DNA of 13,222 nt from Alphaproteobacteria bacterium UBA6149 (GCA_002423155.1 DIUV01000020.1:1-13222); one strand, 5' to 3'; numbered from the stretch's first letter, positions 1-7,412 are shown. Numbers and translations: made by a program. Notes: generated by a model from the letters alone, not told the origin.

Positions 1-130
1 TAGTGCGTCTGCACGGGAATGACGACGGAGAGTGTGTGGTTTTGAGAAATAAATATTGTTTTTCAACGGCTTCACAATATTAACGGTACTGTCGTGTAGA
101 ATAGCGCTGATTATATTTTCATAATCATCA
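1..130. repeat. Repeat ends downstream of the ParA-like gene
   Basis: No gene is visible here. Positions 15-32 carry an 18-bp word (GGGAATGACGACGGAGAG) whose exact reverse complement occurs at 13104-13121. Positions 86-99 carry GTACTGTCGTGTAG, which recurs at 12984-12997 in the right terminal repeat of the MITE-like element at 12763-13001. A weak AT-rich stem (GATTAT/ATAATC, 109-126) lies just beyond the stop of the ParA-like gene and is a poor terminator candidate. I read the stretch as eroded or partial copies of two repeat families. Confidence 0.6.
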
Positions 131-826
131 TTAAGCCATCGCCAAACTCTTAGAATTTTCAGCAGTTCTCACATTGCTAAAATTCTTATTCGCTTCCTTA
201 GGCAACATTTTTAGTGCTTCACGGGCTAAATCTTTAATTTCCAACGATGCTTGTCCGTTGGGTTCTAATTCTGTCACTCCAAAACCATCCATCATCGCGG
301 CAGCAAAAATTATGCGATTGCTTAAGATGCTATGTGATACATCGTGCAATTCACGGCGAATAATATCATATAAACGCGATTTGGAATTAACGCGATTAAG
401 TACTGTCAATAAAGGAACTTTTTCTGCTTTTGCAATATCTACAGTTGCTTTAGTTGCCCATAAATCCGTTGGGCTTGGTTGCACGGGAATTATAATTAAA
501 TCGGCGTTACGAATTGCCGTGCGTGCCTCAGTTTCCACATGCGGAGGACTGTCGATTAAAATAATGTCAAAATGTGGACGCAAACGCGAAACTTCCGTTC
601 CCACTCGCCAGCCTGACAAGCTACTAAAATGTATGCCTGTATAACCCTCCCCAAAACGCTCTTCGCGAATGCGATGCCAATGGGTTAAGCTACCCTGTGG
701 GTCAATATCTATCATTGCTACGCGCAAACCACGCTGAACTAGGGCAACGCCTAAATGCGCGGCAATAGTAGTTTTGCCTGCTCCACCTTTTTGCTGCGCA
801 ATGGTGATGACCTTTTGACCAACCAT
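131..826 (-). CDS. parA: ParA/ParF-like partition-type ATPase (orphan)
   Basis: A 231-residue P-loop ATPase of the ParA/MinD superfamily, closest in layout to short ParF-like proteins with no N-terminal DNA-binding domain. Visible motifs are the deviant Walker A KGGAGKTT (residues 13-20), A' DIDPQGS (40-46), Walker B IILIDSPP (88-95) and PVQPSPTDLW (114-123). Such proteins dimerise on ATP, bind DNA non-specifically and position plasmids, chromosomes or protein clusters. The ATG at 826 is chosen because AGGGGA precedes it and the protein then begins just before the P-loop strand; an upstream in-frame ATG at 895 would add an unconserved cysteine-rich stretch. No ParB, ParG or centromere-like array is adjacent, so the cargo is unknown. 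It diverges from the sua5 gene. The family call is firm; a role in chromosome or plasmid partition is inference. Confidence 0.9.
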   Translation of the reverse strand: MVGQKVITIAQQKGGAGKTTIAAHLGVALVQRGLRVAMIDIDPQGSLTHWHRIREERFGEGYTGIHFSSLSGWRVGTEVSRLRPHFDIILIDSPPHVETEARTAIRNADLIIIPVQPSPTDLWATKATVDIAKAEKVPLLTVLNRVNSKSRLYDIIRRELHDVSHSILSNRIIFAAAMMDGFGVTELEPNGQASLEIKDLAREALKMLPKEANKNFSNVRTAENSKSLAMA

Positions 827-853
827 GAAATTTCCCCTAGAATAGCGATATAC

Positions 854-870
854 GGTGTGATTAACACACC
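854..870. promoter_or_regulatory. Dyad in the parA/sua5 divergent region, possible operator
   Basis: GGTGTG-ATTAA-CACACC is a perfect 6-bp dyad with a 5-bp centre. It sits just downstream of the predicted start point of the ParA-like gene, a position suited to repression. An operator role is inferred from position only. Confidence 0.35.
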
Positions 871-881
871 ATCTTGTTTGC

Positions 882-911
882 ATACTACAACTCACATCTA
901 TATATTGTCAA
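882..911 (-). promoter_or_regulatory. Sigma-70 promoter for the ParA-like gene
   Basis: Read on the minus strand, TTGACA (911-906, perfect -35) is followed after 18 bp by TAGTAT (887-882, 4 of 6 at -10). The start point should fall near 875, about 50 nt before the ATG at 826. The -35 box overlaps the start codon of the divergent sua5 gene, so the two genes cannot be separated here without affecting one another. Confidence 0.55.
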
Positions 912-1876
912 TGACCGCGAAGCAAATTTTATCACCCAACGAAGAAAATATTTCCAAGGCATGTGCAACTCTCCGTGTTGGAGGGTTGGTCGCTATGCCG
1001 ACAGAAACCGTTTATGGACTAGCTGGAGATGCTTGTAATGACCATGCAATAGCCGAAATATTCGCGCTAAAAGGACGCCCTAGCTTTAATCCGTTGATTA
1101 TCCATACAGCCAATTTTAATCAAGCTTATGAGTTGGCTATATTTCCTCTATGGGCAAAAAAACTAGCGGAAATATTTTGGCCAGGTCCATTAACAATGGT
1201 AGTTCCTCGCCGTGATAATTGCCCAATTTCTTTATTAGCCAGTGCCGGCTTGCCAAGCATTGCTTTACGAGTTCCTGCCCATCCTGTAGCACAAAAACTG
1301 CTAAATAAATTTTCTGCTCCCTTGGCAGCACCCAGCGCCAATCGCTCAGGACGCATCAGTCCCACTTGTGCAATTCATGTGGCAGAAGAATTAGAATTAT
1401 CAATTATACTAGACGGAGGCGATTGTGAATTGGGGGTAGAATCCACCATTATTGATTGCACAGCCGAAGTCCCAGTCATATTGCGCCCTGGTTCCATAAC
1501 TATAGAAATGTTGCAAGCAATAATCCCAGCAAGTAAAGAGCTAGCAAGTGCCGAGCAAATAGCAAGTCCAACCCAAGCACCAAAAATAATTGCCCCCGGA
1601 ATGTTAACTAGCCATTATGCACCTAATATTCCTGTGCGCTTAAATGCACAATCCGGCAATGTTGGCGAAGCATTATTAGGATTTGGCAAAATAGACGGCA
1701 ATCTAAATTTAAGCCCTACGGGTGATTTAAAAGAAGCCGCCGCCAATTTATTTGCATATTTACGCCAATTAGATAGCAATATATACAGCGCAATAGCCGT
1801 AGCCCCCATCCCCCACAAAGAACTAGGCATCGCAATAAACGACCGTCTGAACAGAGCCGCAGCGCCGAGGAAGTAG
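911..1876 (+). CDS. tsaC: Threonylcarbamoyl-AMP synthase, Sua5 type
   Basis: Makes threonylcarbamoyl-AMP from threonine, bicarbonate and ATP, the first step of the t6A37 modification of ANN-decoding tRNAs; it acts in the cytosol upstream of TsaD. The 321 residues match the two-domain Sua5 form rather than the roughly 190-residue TsaC form. The YrdC domain shows PTETVYGLAGDA (30-41), KGRPSFNPL (54-62), PSANRSG (141-147), GVESTIID (175-182) and LRPGSIT (191-197). The Sua5 linker APGMLTSHYAP (228-238) follows, then a C-terminal domain ending in GIAINDRLNRAA. The ATG at 911 fits the family's N-terminus; the frame is open back to 755, but that extension crosses the divergent gene's start and has no family sequence. 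No Shine-Dalgarno site is evident before 911, so the message may be nearly leaderless or start at a nearby TTG (905). Confidence 0.95.
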   Translation: MTAKQILSPNEENISKACATLRVGGLVAMPTETVYGLAGDACNDHAIAEIFALKGRPSFNPLIIHTANFNQAYELAIFPLWAKKLAEIFWPGPLTMVVPRRDNCPISLLASAGLPSIALRVPAHPVAQKLLNKFSAPLAAPSANRSGRISPTCAIHVAEELELSIILDGGDCELGVESTIIDCTAEVPVILRPGSITIEMLQAIIPASKELASAEQIASPTQAPKIIAPGMLTSHYAPNIPVRLNAQSGNVGEALLGFGKIDGNLNLSPTGDLKEAAANLFAYLRQLDSNIYSAIAVAPIPHKELGIAINDRLNRAAAPRK

Positions 1877-2049
1877 GGGGGTGGTTTTTGGTGTTATGAT
1901 GGCATGCTGCTAAAAGAGCAAATAATGTATGTCTAGCAATATATTTAATGTATGAATCCATTGGGGGTACATACAATGTAATGTGCAATCCAACAATCCG
2001 ACACATTACGAAAATATAATCACTAATACAGGTTATACTTAAAAAAAAC

Positions 2050-2331
2050 CTACACCAACCCTTGCTCCAAAGATTTACTTAAAAAATCATTGAGCTTCGT
2101 TTGCCAGCCTTTGCCCATGGCGCGAAAATGCCTTACTATATGTGCATCTAAGCGTAGATTTACAGGGGTTTTTGGTTCAGTTGCTATGGGTCTGCCTCTT
2201 GCACGTAAAGGCGTTACATTTTCCTCACCAATGATTGAGGCTAAGCCATCTAAACCATGCCTCCACTTCATGCTTTTGAATTCCGCAGTGGTTAGAGGTT
2301 TGTCTGGATTAGGCATTTTTTTCGATTTCAT
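2050..2331 (-). CDS. brnA: BrnA-like antitoxin (DUF4415), orphan
   Basis: A 93-residue protein whose C-terminal half matches the BrnA/DUF4415 ribbon-helix-helix pattern: TPVNLRLDAHIVRHFRAMGK followed by GWQTKLNDFLSK (roughly residues 56-86). In BrnTA modules BrnA binds the RelE-fold toxin BrnT and represses their shared promoter, and brnT normally sits directly upstream. Here the sequence upstream on the minus strand (2332-2683) is a T-rich tract and a palindromic repeat with no toxin frame, so the gene stands alone. The start at 2331 is preceded only by purine-rich sequence; a second in-frame ATG at 2316 is possible. It could be a remnant antitoxin, an anti-addiction gene, or a regulator acting elsewhere. 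Family assignment is by eye. Confidence 0.75.
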   Translation of the reverse strand: MKSKKMPNPDKPLTTAEFKSMKWRHGLDGLASIIGEENVTPLRARGRPIATEPKTPVNLRLDAHIVRHFRAMGKGWQTKLNDFLSKSLEQGLV

Positions 2332-2350
2332 AATTTTTTCTTTCTTTTTT

Positions 2351-2565
2351 TACACGAAACAACACTGCATTTAATAACAATCATAATATTGAATAAAAAT
2401 ATTTTATTGCACAAAACTATCTGTTGTCATACCGCCGCAGGGCGGTATCCATGCCTATCAACTAGCGTATGAGCCAATTGCTTGGCGTGGATACCGCCCT
2501 GCGGCGGTATGACAACGGATACATCACCCATTTAAACCACTGTTATATAACTTTACACTCAATTT
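2351..2565. repeat. MITE-like palindromic repeat, copy 1
   Basis: The core 2423-2516 is a 94-bp inverted repeat whose arms begin GTTGTCATACCGCCGCAG. Inside each arm lies a small hairpin, ATACCGCC/GGCGGTAT around a 4-base loop. The AT-rich flanks match those of the element at 12763-13001 in the same orientation (TTGAATAAAAAT on the left, CTGTTATATAA on the right). The outer ends are degraded here, with only TACACGA and GCATTTAATAACAA recognisable on the left. It fills most of the gap between the BrnA-like gene and acnA, so acnA is presumably transcribed from sequence between the repeat and 2684. Confidence 0.8.
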
Positions 2566-2683
2566 ACAAAAATTTATTGTGCATATAACAAAAAAACTCC
2601 TCCCCATTTACGAAAATTTAACCATACTCGCGTAAAAGTAGCTACGGTATATATTTTTAAAACTATCATTCAAGGGCACATTT

Positions 2684-5377
2684 ATGACTTCTAGCACCAA
2701 TAGTTTCAATTCTAAATCTAAGCTTTCTGCTGCTGGCAAAGAATATGTTTATTATTCTCTGCCTAAAGCTGCGGAAAAAATTGGGATTGATTTAAAAAAA
2801 CTTCCTTTCTCACTAAAAATATTATTTGAGAATCTATTGCGTTATGAAGATGGAAAAACTGTTTCTAAGCAAGATGTTAGCTCTTTTGCTGAATGGCTAA
2901 AACAAAAAACCAATCCCCGGGAAATTGCTTATCGCCCAGCGCGGGTTTTGATGCAGGATTTCACCGGTGTTCCTGCCGTGGTAGATTTGGCAACCATGCG
3001 CGCAGCCGTGGTAAAAGCTGGGAAAGACCCAAAAATGATTAACCCACTTTCGCCCGTAGATTTGGTGATTGACCATTCAGTAATGGTGGATAATTACGGC
3101 ACTGGTGCGGCTTATGAAGAAAATATGAAATTAGAGATGGAACGTAACCGCGAGCGTTATGAGTTCCTACGTTGGGGTCAGCAAGCGTTTGACAATTTCC
3201 GCGCTGTGCCCCCTGGTACTGGTATTTGCCACCAAGTTAATTTGGAATATTTAGCGCAAGTGGTGTGGACGAAAGATGAAAACGGCGAAACTACGGCTTA
3301 TCCTGATACTCTAGTGGGTACAGATAGCCACACCACCATGGTAAATGGTATGGGCGTATTGGGCTGGGGTGTAGGCGGTATTGAGGCAGAAGCTGCGATG
3401 CTTGGTCAACCAGTATCAATGTTAATCCCTGATGTAATTGGCTTTAAACTTACAGGGAAACTTCCCGAAGGCACTACTGCAACGGATTTAGTTTTAACCG
3501 TAACCCAAATGTTACGCAAAAAAGGCGTAGTAGGAAAATTCGTAGAATTTTATGGCTCTGGCCTAGCGGATTTACCTTTGGCAGACCGCGCAACCATTGC
3601 CAACATGGCGCCGGAATATGGTGCAACTTGTGGTATTTTCCCAATTGATGAAGAAACCATCCGTTATTTAACCTTAACTGGTCGGGATGAAGCACGCATT
3701 AAACTAGTGGAACTTTACGCCAAAGAACAAGGATTATGGCGCGAAGGAGATGGTTCACAAATCGTGTTCACCGATACTTTAGAGCTGGATATGGGCACAG
3801 TTGAAGCTTGCGTTGCCGGGCCAAAACGTCCGCAAGACCGCATCGTATTGCGTGATGTTCCTGCTTCTTATAATGATTCATTCGATGGTTTGAACACTGC
3901 CAAAACTGCCGCTGATTTACGCATCCCAGCTGAAGGTTTAGGGCATGATGTCGGCAATGGTGACGTGGTAATTGCGGCAATTACCAGCTGTACCAACACT
4001 TCTAACCCCAGCGTATTAATTGGCGCAGGTTTAGTTGCCAAAAAAGCGCGTGCACTGGGCTTAACCAGCAAACCTTGGGTGAAAACCTCGCTGGCACCCG
4101 GATCTAAAGTAGTAACTGAATATTTGGAAAAAGCCGGCTTGCAACAAGATTTAGATGCACTCGGCTTTAACCTGGTTGGTTATGGTTGCACCACTTGTAT
4201 TGGTAACTCTGGCCCACTAAAAGCACCCATTGAAAAAGCGGTGAAAGATAATGGCTTAGTAGTATGTTCAGTAATTTCAGGAAATCGTAACTTTGAAGGT
4301 CGCGTGCATCCATTGGTAAAAGCTAACTATTTGGCATCTCCTTTGCTTGTAGTAGCTTATGCAATTGCGGGGAACACTAAAATTGACATCACCAAAGATG
4401 TAATCGGCACCAGCAAAGACGGCAAACCAGTATATTTAAAAGACATCTGGCCTACAAATAAAGAAATTGCGGATACTTTGGCAACTTGTTTAACTCGTGA
4501 GATGTTTATTGAAAAATATTCTAATGTTTTCGCCGGGGATAAATACTGGCAAGCAGTTAAAACCACCAAAGGTGATATTTATGAATGGGATGCAAACAGC
4601 ACATACGTGCAGCACCCACCTTATTTCACTGGCGGTGTAACTGCTACTGTGGGTAATATCATTGGTGCTAACATCTTGGCATTATTAGGTGATTCTATCA
4701 CTACCGACCATATCTCCCCTGCTGGTAACATTGCCGCGGGCACTCCGGCTGCAAAATACCTAGAAGCACATGGCGTAGAACGCAAAGATTTCAACTCCTA
4801 CGGCGCACGTCGTGGTAGCCATGATGTGATGATGCGCGGCACTTTCGCCAATATCCGCATCAAAAACGAAATGGCTCCGGGAACCGAAGGGGGCGTAACT
4901 ACTTACATTCCATCTGGTGAAGTTATGGCAATTTTCGATGCTGCTGAGCGCTATAAAGCTACGGGCACACCGCTAGTTATTTTCGCTGGCAAAGAATATG
5001 GCACGGGTTCATCACGTGACTGGGCAGCTAAAGGAACTTGCTTACTAGGCGTAAAAGCCGTAATCGCCGAAAGCTTTGAGCGCATTCACCGCTCCAACTT
5101 GGTAGGCATGGGCATTATGCCACTAGTTTTCAAAGATGGTGCAACTCGCCAAAGCTTGAAACTAGACGGCACCGAAACCATCAGCTTGCTAGGTTTAGAA
5201 GGCAAAATCACTCCGCACATGGATGTAACTTGCCAAATTACGCGCAAAGATGGTTCAGTGGAAAAAACTACACTACTTTGCCGCATTGATACCGTGGACG
5301 AAGTTGCTTACTACGAAGCAGGCGGCATCTTGCAATATGTGGTGGGGAATTTGACGGGTATGACGAAGGCTGCCTAA
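2684..5377 (+). CDS. acnA: Aconitate hydratase AcnA (IRP1 type)
   Basis: Interconverts citrate and isocitrate through cis-aconitate in the TCA cycle, using a [4Fe-4S] cluster in the cytosol. The 897 residues are full length for the AcnA/IRP1 branch. Visible are VLMQDFTGVPAVVD (88-101), TDSHTTM (213-219), the first cluster cysteine C436 in SCTNTSNPS, C502 and C505 in GYGCTTCIGNSG, DSITTDHISPAG (670-681) at the swivelling domain, and GTGSSRDWAAKG (773-784) with active-site serine and arginine. AAGGG at 2672-2676, 7 bp before the ATG, supports the start. A TATATT at 2650-2655 may be the -10 box. The last 46 codons (5237-5377) recur at 6149-6289. The gene is followed by a hairpin shared with the convergent unknown gene. 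Function is very secure; the odd feature is the repeated 3' end. Confidence 0.98.
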   Translation: MTSSTNSFNSKSKLSAAGKEYVYYSLPKAAEKIGIDLKKLPFSLKILFENLLRYEDGKTVSKQDVSSFAEWLKQKTNPREIAYRPARVLMQDFTGVPAVVDLATMRAAVVKAGKDPKMINPLSPVDLVIDHSVMVDNYGTGAAYEENMKLEMERNRERYEFLRWGQQAFDNFRAVPPGTGICHQVNLEYLAQVVWTKDENGETTAYPDTLVGTDSHTTMVNGMGVLGWGVGGIEAEAAMLGQPVSMLIPDVIGFKLTGKLPEGTTATDLVLTVTQMLRKKGVVGKFVEFYGSGLADLPLADRATIANMAPEYGATCGIFPIDEETIRYLTLTGRDEARIKLVELYAKEQGLWREGDGSQIVFTDTLELDMGTVEACVAGPKRPQDRIVLRDVPASYNDSFDGLNTAKTAADLRIPAEGLGHDVGNGDVVIAAITSCTNTSNPSVLIGAGLVAKKARALGLTSKPWVKTSLAPGSKVVTEYLEKAGLQQDLDALGFNLVGYGCTTCIGNSGPLKAPIEKAVKDNGLVVCSVISGNRNFEGRVHPLVKANYLASPLLVVAYAIAGNTKIDITKDVIGTSKDGKPVYLKDIWPTNKEIADTLATCLTREMFIEKYSNVFAGDKYWQAVKTTKGDIYEWDANSTYVQHPPYFTGGVTATVGNIIGANILALLGDSITTDHISPAGNIAAGTPAAKYLEAHGVERKDFNSYGARRGSHDVMMRGTFANIRIKNEMAPGTEGGVTTYIPSGEVMAIFDAAERYKATGTPLVIFAGKEYGTGSSRDWAAKGTCLLGVKAVIAESFERIHRSNLVGMGIMPLVFKDGATRQSLKLDGTETISLLGLEGKITPHMDVTCQITRKDGSVEKTTLLCRIDTVDEVAYYEAGGILQYVVGNLTGMTKAA

Positions 5378-5395
5378 TCAATACGCTGCTTATAT

Positions 5396-5436
5396 GAAAA
5401 CGGGAGCCAGGCTTGTTTTGCCTCGCTCCCGTTTTC
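5396..5436. terminator. Bidirectional terminator between acnA and the 136-aa gene
   Basis: A strong stem, GAAAACGGGAGC/GCTCCCGTTTTC, with a further AGGC/GCCT pairing inside and a TTGTTTT loop. The A and T runs at its two ends give a U-tract in either direction, which fits the convergent genes on each side. Confidence 0.85.
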
Positions 5437-5441
5437 ATTAC

Positions 5442-5852
5442 TTACTGAGCATCATCATCCTGATGATACTCATCAAGTATTTTTTTGAGGGAAAAGTATA
5501 ACGGCATTAAATTTACCGTTATGTTTATCCCATTAACAATAGTAGGATCAATAGATGCGATTTGATATCCCATCATGTTAATACAACCTTCGCTCAACTC
5601 GTCCTTCATGGGCGAATAGTAATTAAAAAACAGCCTTTCATTTAGCTGTTTAATAGCTTGTGGACCCTTCAGCTCAGCTATTATCTCCTGAGCCAAAGAA
5701 TAGTTTAAAAACCACTTCGACCCAGATGGTCGATCGAATTTGACTATATAAGTCCCGTCTTTGAGACTTATGCCATCCTCTACTACTTTCGCACCAAGCA
5801 GTAGGTCTAGTACTGCTAATGAAAATTGCATATCTTTGTTTTGTTCGCTCAT
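5442..5852 (-). CDS. Unknown 136-aa protein behind acnA
   Basis: I do not recognise this gene. It encodes 136 residues with no signal peptide, membrane segment or familiar catalytic motif. The start at 5852 is well supported: GGAG lies about 8 bp upstream (5859-5862). The N-terminal part is mixed hydrophobic and acidic; the middle reads DGTYIVKFDRPSGSKWFLN (32-50), suggesting a small beta-rich domain; the end is a helix followed by an acidic tail (YHQDDDAQ). It has one cysteine (C90). It runs head-on into acnA across a shared terminator, and an acnA 3'-end copy lies behind its own start, so it sits inside a 912-bp unit bounded by the two acnA ends. A short dyad, CCACT/AGTGG, lies at 5890-5906 upstream. 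Cargo of a small insertion is one reading; no function is claimed. Confidence 0.75.
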   Translation of the reverse strand: MSEQNKDMQFSLAVLDLLLGAKVVEDGISLKDGTYIVKFDRPSGSKWFLNYSLAQEIIAELKGPQAIKQLNERLFFNYYSPMKDELSEGCINMMGYQIASIDPTIVNGINITVNLMPLYFSLKKILDEYHQDDDAQ

Positions 5853-6057
5853 TTTTTTTGCTCCAATAGGTTAGTTTTCCCTATAAAGCACCACTAAAAT
5901 CAAGTGGCACATCACTTCAAACAGAAATCCATTCTATACGCTTTGCTTAAATTTTTATTCAAACAAGCTAGTAACAAATTAAATCTAACACAAAACATCA
6001 TTAGATGATGTTAAACTTTTATTACAATTGCCAAAACTGTGTGGGGAACATATTTAT

Positions 6058-6109
6058 GGTTTGTTACAGATTGGTTACAATTTTAGTGTGAATTATGCAT
6101 TTTCTGATG
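6058..6109. repeat. 52-bp direct repeat, left copy
   Basis: This stretch, from GGTTTGTTACAGATTGG to CATTTTCTGATG, matches 7413-7464 at 51 of 52 positions in the same orientation. It contains the stop codon and last codons (minus strand) of a lost ParD-like antitoxin plus its downstream sequence. The two copies bracket the unit carrying the 307-aa gene and could recombine to delete about 1355 bp. Confidence 0.85.
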
Positions 6110-6151
6110 TGCATCCGCAAATATCTGCGTCACAGACTCACCCACCACATC
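6083..6151 (-). pseudogene. C-terminal remnant of a ParD-like antitoxin
   Basis: Read on the minus strand, these 23 codons give DVVGESVTQIFADAHQKM and then HNSH and a stop. The intact antitoxin at 7798-8037 ends DVVGKSVMQIFEQTHQEMR. The match is clear and includes a correct stop, so this is the tail of a second antitoxin gene whose front is gone. The break falls at 6149-6151, exactly where the acnA 3'-end copy begins on the other strand, marking a recombination joint. Confidence 0.8.
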
Positions 6152-6289
6152 ACCCGCAAAGATGGAACCGTGGAAAAAACTACGCTCCTTTGCCACATTG
6201 ATACGGTGGACGAAGTTGCTTACTACGAAGCAGGCGGAATCTTGCAATATGTGGTGGGAAATTTGACGGGTATGACGAAGGCGGCTTAG
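6149..6289 (+). pseudogene. Second copy of the acnA 3' end (46 codons)
   Basis: Encodes the last 46 residues of AcnA, from ITRKDG to GMTKAA, with stop. Against 5237-5377 I count 14 differences in 141 bases but only two amino-acid changes (Ser to Thr, Arg to His). Such silent-biased divergence means the fragment belonged to a working acnA for most of its history. It could be the original 3' end displaced by an insertion, or an end imported from a related strain. An open frame reaches back to an ATG at 6095 through the reversed antitoxin remnant, but there is no ribosome-binding site and no start-side aconitase sequence, so I do not regard it as a gene. Confidence 0.9.
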
Positions 6290-6302
6290 GGTTAGTTAAC
6301 AA

Positions 6303-6330
6303 ACTGGGGAGCGATGTTTTGCTCCCCAGT
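6303..6330. terminator. Hairpin after the acnA fragment and the 307-aa gene
   Basis: A perfect 10-bp stem, ACTGGGGAGC/GCTCCCCAGT, around loop GATGTTTT. On the minus strand it is followed by TTTGTT, so it can end the 307-aa gene. Its GGGAGC...TGTTTTGC...CTCCC layout resembles the hairpin at 5396-5436, as if gene end and terminator were repeated together. Confidence 0.7.
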
Positions 6331-6338
6331 ATAAAAAA

Positions 6339-7262
6339 CTACATTAACGCTTTAATGGCATTTACTGCTTTGATATAATCATTGCCATCATAATCACCTT
6401 CACATTCTCGGTTATAATCCATAGTAGCTTGGATTATTTTTTCACATTTTTCTACGTTAGACGGATCTAACGATAGAATTTCTGCGATTCCGATTATGTT
6501 GGCAAAGAACTGATCCAAGTCATAGTTGTACTCGGCTGGCTCATAGCAAATTTCACCGTTAGTTTTGAATATCAGCTTTCCTGCACGGAAATATTCATAG
6601 TATCCAATGAGTTTAGCCACGGCAAGCCTTGCAGTACTAGACTTGGTGATAAGCAGAGAATTGTAAATATCAAAATCCTCTATATCAGATGTTTCCATCT
6701 GCATTGCATCCAAAGAGGCGTCAATTTTCTCTAAAAGCAAACTTTCCGCTTCAGATTTGGCTTCTTTATCTACAAACCACTCAATAAATTTGCCTTTTTC
6801 TTCGGAAAACTTTGCTGCCAACTCTACAAACGGCTCAATCAATGAGATGTTTGTGGTGTTGACCGTGTACATAAGATGATTGCCACTAACAGAATCGTAA
6901 AATTCTTTGCAAGTGACTTCATCATCTTGCGCATAACTCAGAACGTAAGTAACATCACCACCATCTTTAGAAACCAATATATGTGCTGTTGCACATGCAT
7001 CAGCATCATTTTCAAGGGTCATGTGTACTCCATCATAGATTTTACCAATGTCATGAGCAAAATTTATACCGAGTTTTGTTCGAGACAATGCCAGACGAAA
7101 TTCGTCAGCAAGCTGCCGAACTTCTTCGGCAGGTGTTGTGTTTTTTACAGCAAAATCCGTTTGATAAAAATCTGCCCAGCCAAATAAATTAGCTAACACA
7201 TATTTTGTCGCATCAGATTCTTCTTTCGCCCAACTTCTTGCTACAACAGGTGAATATGCCAT
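6339..7262 (-). CDS. Unknown acidic 307-aa protein
   Basis: I do not recognise this gene. The product is a soluble, clearly acidic protein of 307 residues with no signal peptide or membrane segment. It looks largely helical, with an EEKGKFIEWFVDKEAKSEAE segment near residue 155 and five scattered cysteines. No P-loop, nuclease, protease or known binding motif is visible. The start at 7262 is supported by AGAGGG about 9 bp upstream. It faces the acnA fragment across a hairpin, as the 136-aa gene faces acnA itself, and lies inside a unit bounded by 52-bp direct repeats. The sequence is intact and well formed despite the disturbed surroundings, so it is probably expressed. It could be an effector, a host-interaction or defence protein, or a stress-related factor; none of these can be chosen from the sequence. 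Confidence 0.8.
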   Translation of the reverse strand: MAYSPVVARSWAKEESDATKYVLANLFGWADFYQTDFAVKNTTPAEEVRQLADEFRLALSRTKLGINFAHDIGKIYDGVHMTLENDADACATAHILVSKDGGDVTYVLSYAQDDEVTCKEFYDSVSGNHLMYTVNTTNISLIEPFVELAAKFSEEKGKFIEWFVDKEAKSEAESLLLEKIDASLDAMQMETSDIEDFDIYNSLLITKSSTARLAVAKLIGYYEYFRAGKLIFKTNGEICYEPAEYNYDLDQFFANIIGIAEILSLDPSNVEKCEKIIQATMDYNRECEGDYDGNDYIKAVNAIKALM

Positions 7263-7412
7263 AATTAAGGCCCTCTGACCTAAGTAAAAGTAATGTAAAA
7301 ACTACTATATTTTGCAAAAGCATAACCCATGGGTAAAGATACCTCGCCCAAAAGCTAATAAGCTTTATGGATTTTTGTTGAGATATACAATTGCGTGGGG
7401 GAATATAGGGGC

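Noticed and set aside
174..644. 156-codon plus-strand frame opposite the ParA-like gene
   Set aside because: It lies entirely antisense to a gene with complete ATPase motifs and has no recognisable domain.
755..910. Upstream extension of the Sua5 frame
   Set aside because: It would overlap the start of the divergent ParA-like gene and its promoter, and the family N-terminus begins at 911.
1949..1975. Dyad TGTATG/CATACA between the Sua5 and BrnA-like genes
   Set aside because: The arms are short, the spacer is 15 bp, and there is no promoter or U-run to give it a role.
1716..2006. 96-codon minus-strand frame over the end of the Sua5 gene
   Set aside because: It is largely antisense to the conserved Sua5 C-terminus; the sequence is Leu/Cys-rich and looks like a shadow.
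2090..2374. 94-codon plus-strand frame opposite the BrnA-like gene
   Set aside because: The minus-strand frame has a clear family match; the plus frame ends in a low-complexity Phe-rich stretch from the T-tract.
2423..2516. CRISPR-like repeat
   Set aside because: The unit is one palindrome with a unique loop and is not a regular array with spacers.
5994..6012. Small hairpin AACATCAT/ATGATGTT as a terminator or operator
   Set aside because: It has an 8-bp AT-rich stem with a 3-base loop, no U-run and no gene ending or starting next to it; it may be chance.
6095..6289. Open frame of 64 codons ending in the AcnA C-terminus
   Set aside because: Its first 18 codons are the antisense of an antitoxin remnant and it has no ribosome-binding site; it is a chance fusion across a recombination joint.
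6876..7192. Two plus-strand frames inside the 307-aa gene
   Set aside because: Both are antisense to a longer frame with a good start site and have His/Cys-rich shadow composition.
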